The translations under genes and the position numbers were made by a program. The notes beneath the pieces are model-generated. The model saw nothing but the letters and a program-made list of their open reading frames with translations. It was not told the DNA's origin and did no database searches. Below, piece by piece: positions 1 through 8,378 of a stretch of 64,000 nt of DNA. This stretch comes from Oceanospirillaceae bacterium (GTDB lineage: Bacteria; Pseudomonadota; Gammaproteobacteria; Pseudomonadales; Balneatricaceae). Each line of letters begins with the position of its first letter. The stretch's first letter is position 1. The stretch is taken from positions 310,143-374,142 of the forward strand of contig JAPYOS010000001.1 in assembly GCA_029938085.1 (NCBI GenBank), written 5' to 3'.

Positions 1-3
1 TAT

Positions 4-34
4 CCAGCCAGCACCAAACTAAGGTACTGGCTGG
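4..34 (-). other. Stem-loop downstream of the polyamine-binding protein gene
   Basis: Positions 4-11 (CCAGCCAG) pair perfectly with 27-34 (CTGGCTGG). In the minus-strand transcript the stem extends four more pairs, one of them G-U, to about 12 pairs with a 7-nt loop. It starts 17 nt past the stop of the spuD-like gene. No T-run is visible before the window edge, so it could be a terminator or an mRNA-stabilising hairpin inside a pot/spu transport operon that continues outside the window. Confidence 0.5.
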
Positions 35-51
35 TTTATGCTCACAGTGGC

Positions 52-1161
52 TTAGTTGCCAGTACGAACGTCAGTCCATGCGCGGTTGGCGGCACGGGTA
101 ACCTTAGGCGGCAAGATATCGAATGTAAACAACCCAGCCTTAGCAGCAGCGGTAGGGTAAATACCTGGGTGGTCCAGAATTTCCTGGTCAATGTGAGCAG
201 AAGCAGCAGAGTTAGCATTGGCATACCAAACATAGTTGGTGATGGCTGCGGTCACTTCAGGTCGCATTAGGTAATCAAGAAACTTGTGCGCATTTTCAAC
301 ATTCTTAGCATCTGCAGGGATACCCATCATGTCGATCCATAGAGGCGCACCTTCAGCAGGGATGACGTACTCTACAACCACTCCATTATCAGCTTCGGCA
401 GCCGCATCACCCGCCATCAATACATCGCCAGACCAACCTACGGCTACACAGATGTCGCCATTGGCAAGGCCATCAATGTAGTTCGAAGAATGGAACTTAG
501 TGACACTATCACGTACGCCTTTTACTACTTCAGCGCCAGCCACCCAATCCGCTTTGTTAGCGCTGTTTGGATCTAGACCAATGTAGTTCATTGCGATAGG
601 CAATATTTCATCAGCCGAGTCCAGCATATGCACGCCACAGCTGGCTAGCTTAGCCATATTTTCTGGTTTAAGAACCAAGTCCCAGCTGCCTACAGGCGCG
701 TCGGCACCAAGGGCCTTCTCAACCATTGCTGGGTTATAGCCAATACCGGTGGTGCCCCACATGTAAGGGATACCATAAGTGTTGCCTGGGTCGATACCAG
801 CGATGGTGGCCATCATTTCGGCATCCATGTTGGCTAGGTTGGGTAGCTGGGCCTTATCTAGTGGCTGAAATACACCGGCCATAATCTGGCGACCCATGAA
901 TGACGAACTAGGTACCACCAAATCATACCCAGAGTTGCCGGTGAGTAGTTTGGCTTCGAGCACGTCATTACTGTCAAACATGTCATACACCACTTTGATG
1001 CCTGTTTCAGCTTCAAAGTTGGCAATCGTGTCGTCGGCAATGTAATCGGACCAGTTAAAAATATTCAGTACTTCATCCGCCTGAGCGGCACTCGCCATTA
1101 GGCCAGTGGCTAACGCCAAAGAGGTGAGCGTAGTGGTTAAGGTTAATTTACGTTTTAGCAT
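52..1161 (-). CDS. spuD: Polyamine ABC transporter periplasmic substrate-binding protein (SpuD/PotF family)
   Basis: This is a 369-residue periplasmic binding protein that captures putrescine or spermidine for an ABC importer. Residues 1-28 form a signal peptide: a KRK n-region, a hydrophobic core and a cleavage site after ASAAQA. The mature start DEVLNIFNWSDYI and the later YDLVVPS motif are typical of the PotF/SpuD/SpuE group. A GGAG ribosome site lies 7 nt before the start codon. It is the last complete gene of the minus-strand operon, 42 nt after the aminotransferase. The permease and ATPase genes are presumably beyond the left edge. Whether it prefers putrescine (SpuD) or spermidine (SpuE) cannot be decided here. 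Confidence 0.92.
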   Translation of the reverse strand: MLKRKLTLTTTLTSLALATGLMASAAQADEVLNIFNWSDYIADDTIANFEAETGIKVVYDMFDSNDVLEAKLLTGNSGYDLVVPSSSFMGRQIMAGVFQPLDKAQLPNLANMDAEMMATIAGIDPGNTYGIPYMWGTTGIGYNPAMVEKALGADAPVGSWDLVLKPENMAKLASCGVHMLDSADEILPIAMNYIGLDPNSANKADWVAGAEVVKGVRDSVTKFHSSNYIDGLANGDICVAVGWSGDVLMAGDAAAEADNGVVVEYVIPAEGAPLWIDMMGIPADAKNVENAHKFLDYLMRPEVTAAITNYVWYANANSAASAHIDQEILDHPGIYPTAAAKAGLFTFDILPPKVTRAANRAWTDVRTGN

Positions 1162-1203
1162 TAAAAGGCTCCATTATTGTTTTAGTGAGTCGCTATTTAT
1201 AAG

Positions 1204-2583
1204 CTAGCCCGCAACTTGGGCTAGGGTTTGATCGAGGGATCGTTTGGTAATATCCATCAATTCATCGATTTCTGCTTTGCTGATAACCAGTGGCGGGCAC
1301 ATAATCATACTGTCGCCTACGGCACGCATGACCAAACCGTTAGCCAACGCGTAATCGCGGCAAATGCCACCAATTGCCAAGTCTTTAGGGTAATTAGTGT
1401 GGTTTTCTTTATCTTGTACCAATTCAATGGCAGCCATTAAACCCACACCACGTACTTGTCCTACTAACGGGTGGTCTAACAGCTCGGCTAGGCGTTGTTG
1501 CAGGTAGGGTCCGGTAACATCACGCACTTGTTCTACCATGCCTTCATTTTCAATAATGCTAACGTTAGCAGACGCAACTGCTGCGGCAACGGGGTGACCC
1601 GAATAGGTATAACCATGGGCAAATTCACCACCGTCAATTACGACTTTGGCGACTCGCTCGCTGATTAACACGCCGCCAATAGGCATATAGCCCGATGACA
1701 AGCCTTTGGCGATAGGCATTAAATCGGCTTCGATGCCGTAAGTTTCGCAAGCAAACCAATTGCCAGTGCGGCCAAAACCGGTAATCACTTCGTCGGCAAT
1801 CAACAATAAGTCGTACTTTTTACAAATACGCTGAATTTCTGGCCAGTAGGTGGCTGGCGGTACAATCACCGCGCCTGCGCCTTGCACCGGCTCACCAATA
1901 AAGGCACCTACGTTTTCTGCACCCAGCTCTAATATTTTAGTTTCCAAAGCCTGGGCTGCACGTAAACCCAACTCATCTTCGGTTTCACCGGCCAATGCTT
2001 CGTGGTACCAATGCGGCTGCATAATGTGTTCAACGCCATCGATGATGCCGCCTTGATCGTGCATGCCTTTCATGCCACCTAAGCTCATAGAAGCCATGGT
2101 GCTGCCATGATAAGCGTTGTGACGCGAGATGATGGTGCGCTTAGTCGGTTGGCCTTTGGCTTGCCAATAATGGCGTACCATACGTACGTTAGTATCGTTT
2201 GACTCAGAACCGGAGCCGGTGAAGAACACATGGCTAATATTATCTGGAGCTAGCTTTTTGAGCTGCGCTGCTAGTTTAATCACCGGTGGGTGGGCGGTGC
2301 CAAAAAAGCTGTTGTAGTAAGGCAGCTGGCGCATTTGTGCGGCGGCTACATCGGCTAATTCGTCACGGCCGTAACCTATGTTGACACACCAAAGTCCAGC
2401 CATACCATCCAGCACTTTACCGCCTTCGGAATCAAAAATGTAACAACCGTCGGCACCGGTAACAATGCGTGTGCCTTTTTCGTGCAGGGCCTTAGAATCG
2501 GTAAACGGGTGCATATAGTTTTGTTTATCTAGCTCTTGTAGGGCCTTAGTATCGTGTTCGGTGTTATGAATTGGTGCGTTCAT
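1204..2583 (-). CDS. spuC: Putrescine/polyamine aminotransferase, class III PLP-dependent (SpuC-like)
   Basis: This predicted class III aminotransferase of about 459 residues should transfer the amino group of putrescine or a related amine to pyruvate. The motif IADEVITGFGRTG carries the Asp that contacts the PLP ring nitrogen. The motif IAKGLSSGYMPIGG carries the Schiff-base Lys. GSGSESNDTNVRM is the cofactor phosphate loop. I chose the ATG at 2583 because AGGAG sits 7 nt upstream; the longer start at 2604 would overlap the preceding gene. The position between the glutamine-synthetase-like gene and the binding protein matches Pseudomonas spuABCD. Exact amine specificity is inferred from context. 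Confidence 0.92.
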   Translation of the reverse strand: MNAPIHNTEHDTKALQELDKQNYMHPFTDSKALHEKGTRIVTGADGCYIFDSEGGKVLDGMAGLWCVNIGYGRDELADVAAAQMRQLPYYNSFFGTAHPPVIKLAAQLKKLAPDNISHVFFTGSGSESNDTNVRMVRHYWQAKGQPTKRTIISRHNAYHGSTMASMSLGGMKGMHDQGGIIDGVEHIMQPHWYHEALAGETEDELGLRAAQALETKILELGAENVGAFIGEPVQGAGAVIVPPATYWPEIQRICKKYDLLLIADEVITGFGRTGNWFACETYGIEADLMPIAKGLSSGYMPIGGVLISERVAKVVIDGGEFAHGYTYSGHPVAAAVASANVSIIENEGMVEQVRDVTGPYLQQRLAELLDHPLVGQVRGVGLMAAIELVQDKENHTNYPKDLAIGGICRDYALANGLVMRAVGDSMIMCPPLVISKAEIDELMDITKRSLDQTLAQVAG

Positions 2584-2596
2584 GTGATGTCTCCTG

Positions 2597-3940
2597 TTAG
2601 ACACTTAATAATAGGTATTCACGTTCCCAAGAACTGATGACCTGCATAAAATTATCGTTTTCTTTCTCTTTGACGGCCAAATAAGCCCTCACGAAGCGAT
2701 CGCCAAAGATCTCTCTAAGGGGTTCGCATCGGTCCAATTGAATCAAAGCTTCGGTTAAGCTGCGAGGCAATTCCCGAGTGCCTTTGTCGTAGGCACTGCC
2801 TTCTACTGGCGCACTGGGCTCCAGCTGTTCCTGCATACCTAAATATCCGCACGCAAGTGTGGCGGCCATGGCAAGGTAAGGGTTAGCATCGGCACCACCG
2901 ACTCGGTTTTCTACCCGAATATTAGGTCCAGAAGTTTCCGGCACTCGCAAACCCACGGTACGGTTGTCAAACCCCCAGTGCATATTTACCGGCGCCGACT
3001 CGTCTTTAAGAAAGCGACGATAGGAATTGACGTTAGGAGCAAACAGCGCAGTCACGGCTTTGGTGTATTTTTGCAAGCCACCAATGTAGTGCCTTAGTGA
3101 GTCACTAATGCCGCCATCTTCGGCCACAAAAATATTGTTGCCTTGAGCGTCCAGCATGCTTTGGTGAATGTGCATGGAACTGCCCGGTTGGTTTTGTAGG
3201 GGCTTAGCCATAAACGTGGCTGACAGGTCGTGTTTAAAGGCCGCTTCTCGCAAGGTGCGTTTAAACAAAAACACTTGGTCTGCTAACGACAAGGCTTCGC
3301 CATGACGGAAGTTAATTTCCATTTGCCCTAAGCCTTCTTCGTGGATCAAGGTTTCAACGTCTAAGTTTTGCGCTTCGCAGTAGTTGTACACATCTTCAAA
3401 TAATGGATCAAATTCATTAACTGCGTCAATACTATAAGACTGACGACCCGTTTCTGCGCGCCCTTTGCGGCCGATTGGTGCCTCTAAGGGGGAATCGGGG
3501 TTGATGTTTGTTTGCGTTAAAAAGAACTCCACTTCCGGTGCAACAATCGGTGTTAAGCCCATGTCTGCATAGAGTTTTAAAACTTTTCTTAATACCGTGC
3601 GTGGCGCTAAGTCCACAAGCTCACCGTGTTGGTCGTAACAATCGTGAATAATTTGCGCTGTGGGCTCGCTAGCCCAAGGCAATAGATGGGCGGCGTCGGC
3701 ATCTGGTTTCAAAAAAATGTCGATTTCGGCGGCGTCTATCATGCTGTAATCGTCTAGATAATCACCGGTAACCGTGAGCACTAGCACTCCCTCAGGTAAA
3801 CGAATGCCCGCATCTTCGCAAAACTTGGAGGCGGGCATTATTTTGCCCCGAGCCATGCCCGTTAAGTCGCTGATAATGCATTCAACTTCGGTAATTTTGT
3901 GCTCGTGTAACCAGTTTTGGAGGTTGTTAAAGCTGGTCAT
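2597..3940 (-). CDS. spuB: Gamma-glutamylpolyamine synthetase, glutamine synthetase family (SpuB/PuuA-like)
   Basis: This 447-residue member of the glutamine synthetase superfamily probably ligates glutamate to a polyamine using ATP, the first step of the gamma-glutamylation pathway. It has an N-terminal beta-grasp region, then the catalytic barrel with SSMHIHQSML, HWGFDNRTVGLRVPE and ENRVGGADANPYLAMAA, which hold the metal-, ATP- and glutamate-binding residues. It is shorter than GlnA and lacks the usual adenylylation-loop neighbourhood. Its start overlaps the end of the spuA-like gene by 14 nt, so translation is likely coupled. A second paralogue lies at 5013-6392; the two may divide polyamine substrates as in Pseudomonas. 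Confidence 0.9.
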   Translation of the reverse strand: MTSFNNLQNWLHEHKITEVECIISDLTGMARGKIMPASKFCEDAGIRLPEGVLVLTVTGDYLDDYSMIDAAEIDIFLKPDADAAHLLPWASEPTAQIIHDCYDQHGELVDLAPRTVLRKVLKLYADMGLTPIVAPEVEFFLTQTNINPDSPLEAPIGRKGRAETGRQSYSIDAVNEFDPLFEDVYNYCEAQNLDVETLIHEEGLGQMEINFRHGEALSLADQVFLFKRTLREAAFKHDLSATFMAKPLQNQPGSSMHIHQSMLDAQGNNIFVAEDGGISDSLRHYIGGLQKYTKAVTALFAPNVNSYRRFLKDESAPVNMHWGFDNRTVGLRVPETSGPNIRVENRVGGADANPYLAMAATLACGYLGMQEQLEPSAPVEGSAYDKGTRELPRSLTEALIQLDRCEPLREIFGDRFVRAYLAVKEKENDNFMQVISSWEREYLLLSV

Positions 3941-4715
3941 AGGTCACCTGTTGCGTCTGTTTGTGTAGGCGCTGGTTACAGGCGCTGGCAAAACCAGAAA
4001 AAATACGCTGATAAAATACATCGTCACACGCTTGGTATTCTGGGTGCCATTGCACTGCCAAATTAAAGGCGGGCGCTTGAGGGTCAGTAAAGGCTTCAAC
4101 TAAGCCGTCTGGGGCTATCGCTTCAACCTGCAAACCCGCGCCTAAACGATCAATGCCTTGACCATGCAGTGAATTGACTTGTGCCTGTGGTTGGCCATAT
4201 AGCTGTTGCAATACCCCACCCATAGTGAGGGAAATATCATGGCTGTGGCTATATTGCTCGGCTAAAGAATCGGTTTTATTTTCTCGATGGTCATTAAATT
4301 GGCTGAGCTCATGCACATGCTGAAACAAAGACCCACCATAAGCCACGTTCATTTCTTGAAAACCACGACAAATCGCCAACAAAGGCACGCCTTGGCGTAT
4401 GGCGGCAGGAATTAGCGCTAGCGCCAGGCTATCTCGAGCGGCATCATGCTGCGTACCGGCGCGGCTTTGTTGGCCATAGTGATGCGGTTCCACATTACTG
4501 TAGCCCCCCGGCAACAAAACCCCATGTAAATGCGGCAATAGTGCTTCGGCGTCCAAGTTCAAAGTACCACCCGCATCCACCAATGAGGGAATCAACACAG
4601 GTACAGCGCCCATGGCATCAACAACCGCGCGAGCATACTTGTCGCTCACACGATGATAAGGATGGAGGCCGTCCTGATTAACTTCACATACTAGGCCAAT
4701 GAGGGGTTTAGACAT
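3927..4715 (-). CDS. spuA: Gamma-glutamyl-GABA hydrolase, class I glutamine amidotransferase-like (PuuD/SpuA)
   Basis: This 262-residue peptidase C26 protein should hydrolyse gamma-glutamyl-GABA to GABA and glutamate, the last step of the gamma-glutamylated putrescine route. The catalytic triad is visible: Cys116 in LLAICRGFQE, and His224 and Glu226 in VQWHPEY. The oxyanion-loop motif LLPGGYSNVEP precedes it. It is the first gene of the minus-strand operon and faces the puuA-like gene across a 297-nt control region. The long overlap with the next gene supports co-expression. Confidence 0.92.
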   Translation of the reverse strand: MSKPLIGLVCEVNQDGLHPYHRVSDKYARAVVDAMGAVPVLIPSLVDAGGTLNLDAEALLPHLHGVLLPGGYSNVEPHHYGQQSRAGTQHDAARDSLALALIPAAIRQGVPLLAICRGFQEMNVAYGGSLFQHVHELSQFNDHRENKTDSLAEQYSHSHDISLTMGGVLQQLYGQPQAQVNSLHGQGIDRLGAGLQVEAIAPDGLVEAFTDPQAPAFNLAVQWHPEYQACDDVFYQRIFSGFASACNQRLHKQTQQVTYDQL

Positions 4716-4792
4716 ACCGTAGCACTTTTTATAGTTTCTTCAATCTATCGCAAAGATAGCACAAACTTCAAATAGTATTCAAGAAAAATGTG

Positions 4793-4807
4793 CAATTATT
4801 CTGAACA
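4793..4807 (+). promoter_or_regulatory. Weaker PuuR-box match in the divergent control region
   Basis: The sequence CAATTATTCTGAACA matches 11 of 15 positions of the E. coli PuuR recognition sequence AAAATATAATGAACA. It lies 78 nt upstream of the spuA start and in the same orientation as the stronger site at 4937. The AT-rich background makes this match less secure on its own. Confidence 0.35.
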
Positions 4808-4936
4808 CTCTTGTCGTTTTGAAATTTTCCATTTATTCCTTGTTAAGCTATTGTTTTATAATAATTATTTTACATTATTTGCTCAAAAAATGGGTTCTCA
4901 ACCAGGCATAAACAGTAATAATAAGGGAAATAAATC

Positions 4937-4951
4937 AAAACATATTGAACA
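4937..4951 (+). promoter_or_regulatory. Predicted PuuR operator upstream of the puuA-like gene
   Basis: AAAACATATTGAACA matches 13 of 15 positions of the E. coli PuuR consensus AAAATATAATGAACA. It sits 61 nt upstream of the puuA-like start at 5013, inside the 297-nt region between the two divergent polyamine operons. A PuuR-type regulator is encoded at 7710-8255, so repression in the absence of polyamine is a reasonable inference. No other gene or clear hairpin was found between 4716 and 5012. Confidence 0.6.
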
Positions 4952-5012
4952 CCCACCTTTGTCTAATGCGAGTCTTCTGCTACCATCGGCATAAGAAATA
5001 TTTGAGAGACCC

Positions 5013-6392
5013 ATGATCATGCCACATACCATTGCCCTTAGTAGCGAAGCCGATGCATTTTTAGCCGCTCACCCAGACTTGGTGAGTGTGGACCTGTTGC
5101 TGCCTGACCAACACGGTGTGCTACGTGGCAAACGCGTGCCTGCTCACGAACTCGTCAAAGTATATCAACACGGTATATTCCTACCCGGATCAGTGTTTGC
5201 CTTAGACATTAATGGCAACACTGTGGAAAGCACCGGCATTGGTTTTGACACCGGCGATTGTGATCAGCCCTGCCGCCCGATCGCTAATAGTCTCACTATC
5301 GTGCCCTGGCAAGACAAGCCCATGGCACAGTGTCTGTTAACCATGGAACAAGAACCCGGCACGCCCTATTTTGCCAACCCACGGCATATATTAGATCGCA
5401 CCTGCGATCAATTTGCAGCACTAGGGTATACCCCAATGGTGGCGGTAGAGCTCGAGTTTTACCTCACCGATACTGAGCGTCTGAGTTCGGGCCAGTTGCA
5501 GCCGCCTATTTCACCACTCACGGGCCTGCGTGAAGCCGACACACAAGTCTATGCGGTGGATAACCTAGATGACTACAGCGCCCTATTGGACGACATTATT
5601 AGCGCAGCACAACTACAAAACATCCCCGCATCCACCGCCGTGGCCGAATATGCCCCTGGTCAATTTGAGGTTAACCTGCAACACGTGGCCGACCCGGTGT
5701 TGGCCTGTGATCAAGCCTTGTTGTTAAAGCGCATTATCAAAAGCGTGAGCCGTAAGCATGGTTTTAGCGCCACTTTTATGGCTAAACCCTACGCAGACCA
5801 AGCGGGTAGTGGTATGCACATCCACATGAGCCTACTCGACCCACAGGGTCATAATGTATTTGCCAGCCAACAACCCCAACCTAACGCGTTATTGACTCAA
5901 GCGTTGGCAGGCCTACAGCACACCATGTGCGACACCATGGCGCTGCTATGCCCCAAGGTGAATTCTTACCGCCGTTTTCAACCCGACTTTTTTGTCGCTA
6001 TGGCGCCGACATGGGGTATCGACAACCGCACTGTGGCGCTACGCATACCTAACGGACCCGCTAACGCGCGACGTATTGAACACCGCGTCGCAGGCGCCGA
6101 TGCTAACCCATACCTTGCCATGGCGGCGCTACTGGCTGGCACCTTACACGGCCTTACCAATGATTTGCCGCTAAGTGCTCAAACCACGGGCAATGGCACC
6201 CTTCAACAAGCGCCAAGCTTGCCACTCAATTGGGTAGATGCCTATGCCAAGTTTGAGCACAGCGAGTTTGCTCGAACCTATTTTGGTGACGATTTTATGA
6301 AGGTATATAGTGCCGTACAAACTCAAGAATATGTGGATTTTAATAGCCAAGTAAGCAGCTTAGAAATAGACTGGTACCAACGCACGCTCTAA
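5013..6392 (+). CDS. puuA: Gamma-glutamylputrescine synthetase, glutamine synthetase family (PuuA/SpuI-like)
   Basis: This 459-residue glutamine-synthetase-family enzyme is predicted to form gamma-glutamylputrescine from glutamate, putrescine and ATP. Family motifs are VAVELEFYL, GSGMHIHMSLLD, WGIDNRTVALRIP and EHRVAGADANPYLAMAA. It is divergent from spuA and lies 29 nt before the gamma-glutamylputrescine oxidase gene, the next step of the pathway. The start is ambiguous between ATG 5013 and ATG 5019; GAGAG at 5004 is close to both. It is a clear paralogue of the gene at 2597-3940 but not a recent tandem copy, since the two differ in many places. Confidence 0.9.
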   Translation: MIMPHTIALSSEADAFLAAHPDLVSVDLLLPDQHGVLRGKRVPAHELVKVYQHGIFLPGSVFALDINGNTVESTGIGFDTGDCDQPCRPIANSLTIVPWQDKPMAQCLLTMEQEPGTPYFANPRHILDRTCDQFAALGYTPMVAVELEFYLTDTERLSSGQLQPPISPLTGLREADTQVYAVDNLDDYSALLDDIISAAQLQNIPASTAVAEYAPGQFEVNLQHVADPVLACDQALLLKRIIKSVSRKHGFSATFMAKPYADQAGSGMHIHMSLLDPQGHNVFASQQPQPNALLTQALAGLQHTMCDTMALLCPKVNSYRRFQPDFFVAMAPTWGIDNRTVALRIPNGPANARRIEHRVAGADANPYLAMAALLAGTLHGLTNDLPLSAQTTGNGTLQQAPSLPLNWVDAYAKFEHSEFARTYFGDDFMKVYSAVQTQEYVDFNSQVSSLEIDWYQRTL

Positions 6393-6421
6393 CAGCGACC
6401 CCTACACCCAGGACCATCATC

Positions 6422-7702
6422 ATGACCCAAGCTCATACTGATTCTTATTACGCGGCCAGCGCCAACCACACGCTTGAATGTGTGAGTTTAAAGGGCGCAG
6501 AGCGTACCGATGTATGTGTGGTTGGAGCAGGCATCACCGGTCTTACCGCTGCGCTTAATCTGGCCGAGCGCGGTTTTAAGGTGACGGTATTGGAGGCCAA
6601 CATAGTGGGCTGGGGCGCCTCGGGCCGCAGTGGCGGGCAAATGATTTTTGGTTTTGGTTGTGACATGCCAGTGATCGAAAAATCGGCTGGCAAAGCGGCC
6701 GCGCAAGCCATGTGGGACATGTCTATTGAAGGCATCGACTTATTGCGCGCTCGGGTACAACAACACCAAATTGAGTGTGACCTTAAGCAAGGCCATTTAC
6801 ATGCCGCCATCAAACCCCGCCATGTCACTGAGCTAGAAGAATGGCAGGCCTCGCTAGAGAAAGACTATGGCTACCCAAGCCTCAGCCTTTGGGATCAAAA
6901 CCAAGTCCAGCAACACCTCAACAGTGAACGCTATCTGGGCGGCTTGTATGATGCCAACTCAGGGCATATTCATCCGCTCAATTATACCTTAGGGCTAGCC
7001 CGCGCGGCGCTTGCTGCAGGGGTAACCATTTATACCGATTCTGCCGTAATTAAAGTCGTGCGCAAGTCTAAAGCCAACGTCTGTATTACTGCTAATGGCC
7101 AAGTGACCGCCCAACAAGTACTATTTTGTGGCAACGCCTATATGGGTAACTTAGTGCCAGAAATCAGCAATAAAATTATGCCGGTCGGCACTTATATTGG
7201 CGCCTCAGAACCCTTAGGAAAAGTCCGCGCCGAAGCCCTGATCAACAACGATATGGCCGTGGCCGACATGAATTTTGTGCTCGATTACTTTCGTTTGTCA
7301 GCTGACTATCGCATGTTGTTTGGCGGTCGTGTAAGTTACTCGACCATAGCGCCGGCCAACCTGAGGCACACCATGCTCCAACGCATGCTCAGTGTATTCC
7401 CCCAACTCGCCGATGTGAAAATGGATTATGCTTGGGGTGGCAATGTTGCGATCACCATGAATCGAGGTCCCCACTTTGGTCAGGTGGGTGAGGATCTATA
7501 TTTTGCCCAAGGTTTTTCTGGCCACGGCATCGTAGCTACGGGCCTAGCGGGTCAACTCATGGCAGAAGCTGTAGCTGGGCAAGCTGAACGGTTTGATGTA
7601 TTTAGTGGTATTCGGCATTTACCCTTCCCAGGCGGCACCTTATTAAGAACTCCAGCACTGGTATTAGCCATGGCTTGGTACCGCTTACGCGACATGCTTT
7701 AG
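6422..7702 (+). CDS. puuB: Gamma-glutamylputrescine oxidoreductase, FAD-dependent (PuuB-like)
   Basis: This 426-residue DAO-family flavoprotein is predicted to oxidise gamma-glutamylputrescine to gamma-glutamyl-aminobutyraldehyde with release of ammonia and peroxide. The N-terminal Rossmann motif VCVVGAGITGLTAALNLAERG is followed by the VLEA acidic end. A second FAD-contact segment, ASGRSGGQMIFGFG, is near residue 65. The C-terminal GFSGHGIVATGLAGQLMAE segment is characteristic of the family. It follows puuA by 29 nt and is convergent with puuR. No aldehyde dehydrogenase (PuuC) gene is present here, so that step must be encoded elsewhere. Confidence 0.92.
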   Translation: MTQAHTDSYYAASANHTLECVSLKGAERTDVCVVGAGITGLTAALNLAERGFKVTVLEANIVGWGASGRSGGQMIFGFGCDMPVIEKSAGKAAAQAMWDMSIEGIDLLRARVQQHQIECDLKQGHLHAAIKPRHVTELEEWQASLEKDYGYPSLSLWDQNQVQQHLNSERYLGGLYDANSGHIHPLNYTLGLARAALAAGVTIYTDSAVIKVVRKSKANVCITANGQVTAQQVLFCGNAYMGNLVPEISNKIMPVGTYIGASEPLGKVRAEALINNDMAVADMNFVLDYFRLSADYRMLFGGRVSYSTIAPANLRHTMLQRMLSVFPQLADVKMDYAWGGNVAITMNRGPHFGQVGEDLYFAQGFSGHGIVATGLAGQLMAEAVAGQAERFDVFSGIRHLPFPGGTLLRTPALVLAMAWYRLRDML

Positions 7703-7709
7703 CCGCTGA

Positions 7710-8255
7710 TCAGTGGGCTAGGGTGCCGGTATTGGCGCTCACCACTTTGGCGGTAATTTCACCGAGATTGCGAAATCGATGGGGCAAATGGGTACGAAAA
7801 AAATAGCCGTCGCCTGTAGCTAACTGGTAGGTTTGGTGATCTACCGTGAGTTCAATCTCTCCTTCCACCACAATGCCCGCTTCTTCGCCTTCGTATTTGA
7901 TCATCTCCTCACCGGTATCTGAGCCCGGTGGATAAGTTTCACTGAGCATAGAAACATTGCGTTCGGCTACGCTATGGCCAATCAGTTTAATGGCCACACC
8001 TTGAGCGCTCATATCAGCTTGCTCATGGGCACGAAATACAACTTGATTGCTCATCACTAGGTCGGTGGTAAAAAACTCTTCAACACCCATAGGGAAACCC
8101 TTAAGCACCTTTAGCAAGGAGCTAAAAGAGGGGCTTACGGTGTTTTTTTCGATCATTGAAATAGTGCTATTGGTGACCCCAGCACGCTTGGCTAACTCAC
8201 GTTGCGACAAGCCTTGGCGCTTTCGAATGGTCTTTAACCTGACTCCTAGGTCCAC
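7710..8255 (-). CDS. puuR: XRE-family cupin repressor of polyamine catabolism (PuuR-like)
   Basis: This is a 181-residue transcription factor. Residues 1-60 form a helix-turn-helix domain (VRLKTIRKRQGLSQRELAKRAGVTNSTIS region). Residues 105-175 form a cupin sensor with PPGSDTGEEMI and the GDGYFFRTHLPHRFRNLG core. This two-domain layout is that of PuuR, which binds DNA without polyamine and releases when putrescine is present. The start codon is GTG, with GGAG 8 nt upstream. The GGAG overlaps a predicted PuuR half-site, which suggests autoregulation. It ends 7 nt from puuB in a convergent arrangement. Confidence 0.88.
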   Translation of the reverse strand: MDLGVRLKTIRKRQGLSQRELAKRAGVTNSTISMIEKNTVSPSFSSLLKVLKGFPMGVEEFFTTDLVMSNQVVFRAHEQADMSAQGVAIKLIGHSVAERNVSMLSETYPPGSDTGEEMIKYEGEEAGIVVEGEIELTVDHQTYQLATGDGYFFRTHLPHRFRNLGEITAKVVSANTGTLAH

Positions 8256-8264
8256 TGCAATTTC

Positions 8265-8308
8265 TCCATATATTGAACTGACCCCAAAGGGGCATTAGCT
8301 CAATATAT
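8265..8308. promoter_or_regulatory. Inverted pair of PuuR-like sites in the puuR promoter region
   Basis: ATATATTGAACT at 8268-8279 and AGCTCAATATAT at 8297-8308 form an inverted repeat with 11 of 12 positions complementary. Their centres are 29 bp apart, close to three helical turns. Both arms resemble the TATAATGAAC part of the E. coli PuuR box. The proximal arm overlaps the puuR ribosome-binding site, so occupancy would repress puuR itself. Confidence 0.5.
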
Positions 8309-8348
8309 CAAACATGGCGGAAAGAAAACAGCCGGTAATGGCGAGTAT

Positions 8349-8363
8349 TGTTCAATTTAATTT
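8349..8363 (-). promoter_or_regulatory. Additional PuuR-box match between the kinase gene and puuR
   Basis: On the minus strand AAATTAAATTGAACA matches 12 of 15 positions of the E. coli PuuR consensus. It is 94 nt upstream of puuR, beyond the inverted pair at 8268-8308. It could be a third operator of the puuR promoter. The match is good, but the region is AT-rich. Confidence 0.4.
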
Positions 8364-8378
8364 ACACACTTACCGTTT

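Noticed and set aside
4788-4994. 68-codon plus-strand frame in the spuA-puuA intergenic region
   Set aside because: Low-complexity AT-rich composition, no ribosome site and no recognisable domain. It overlaps the predicted control region.
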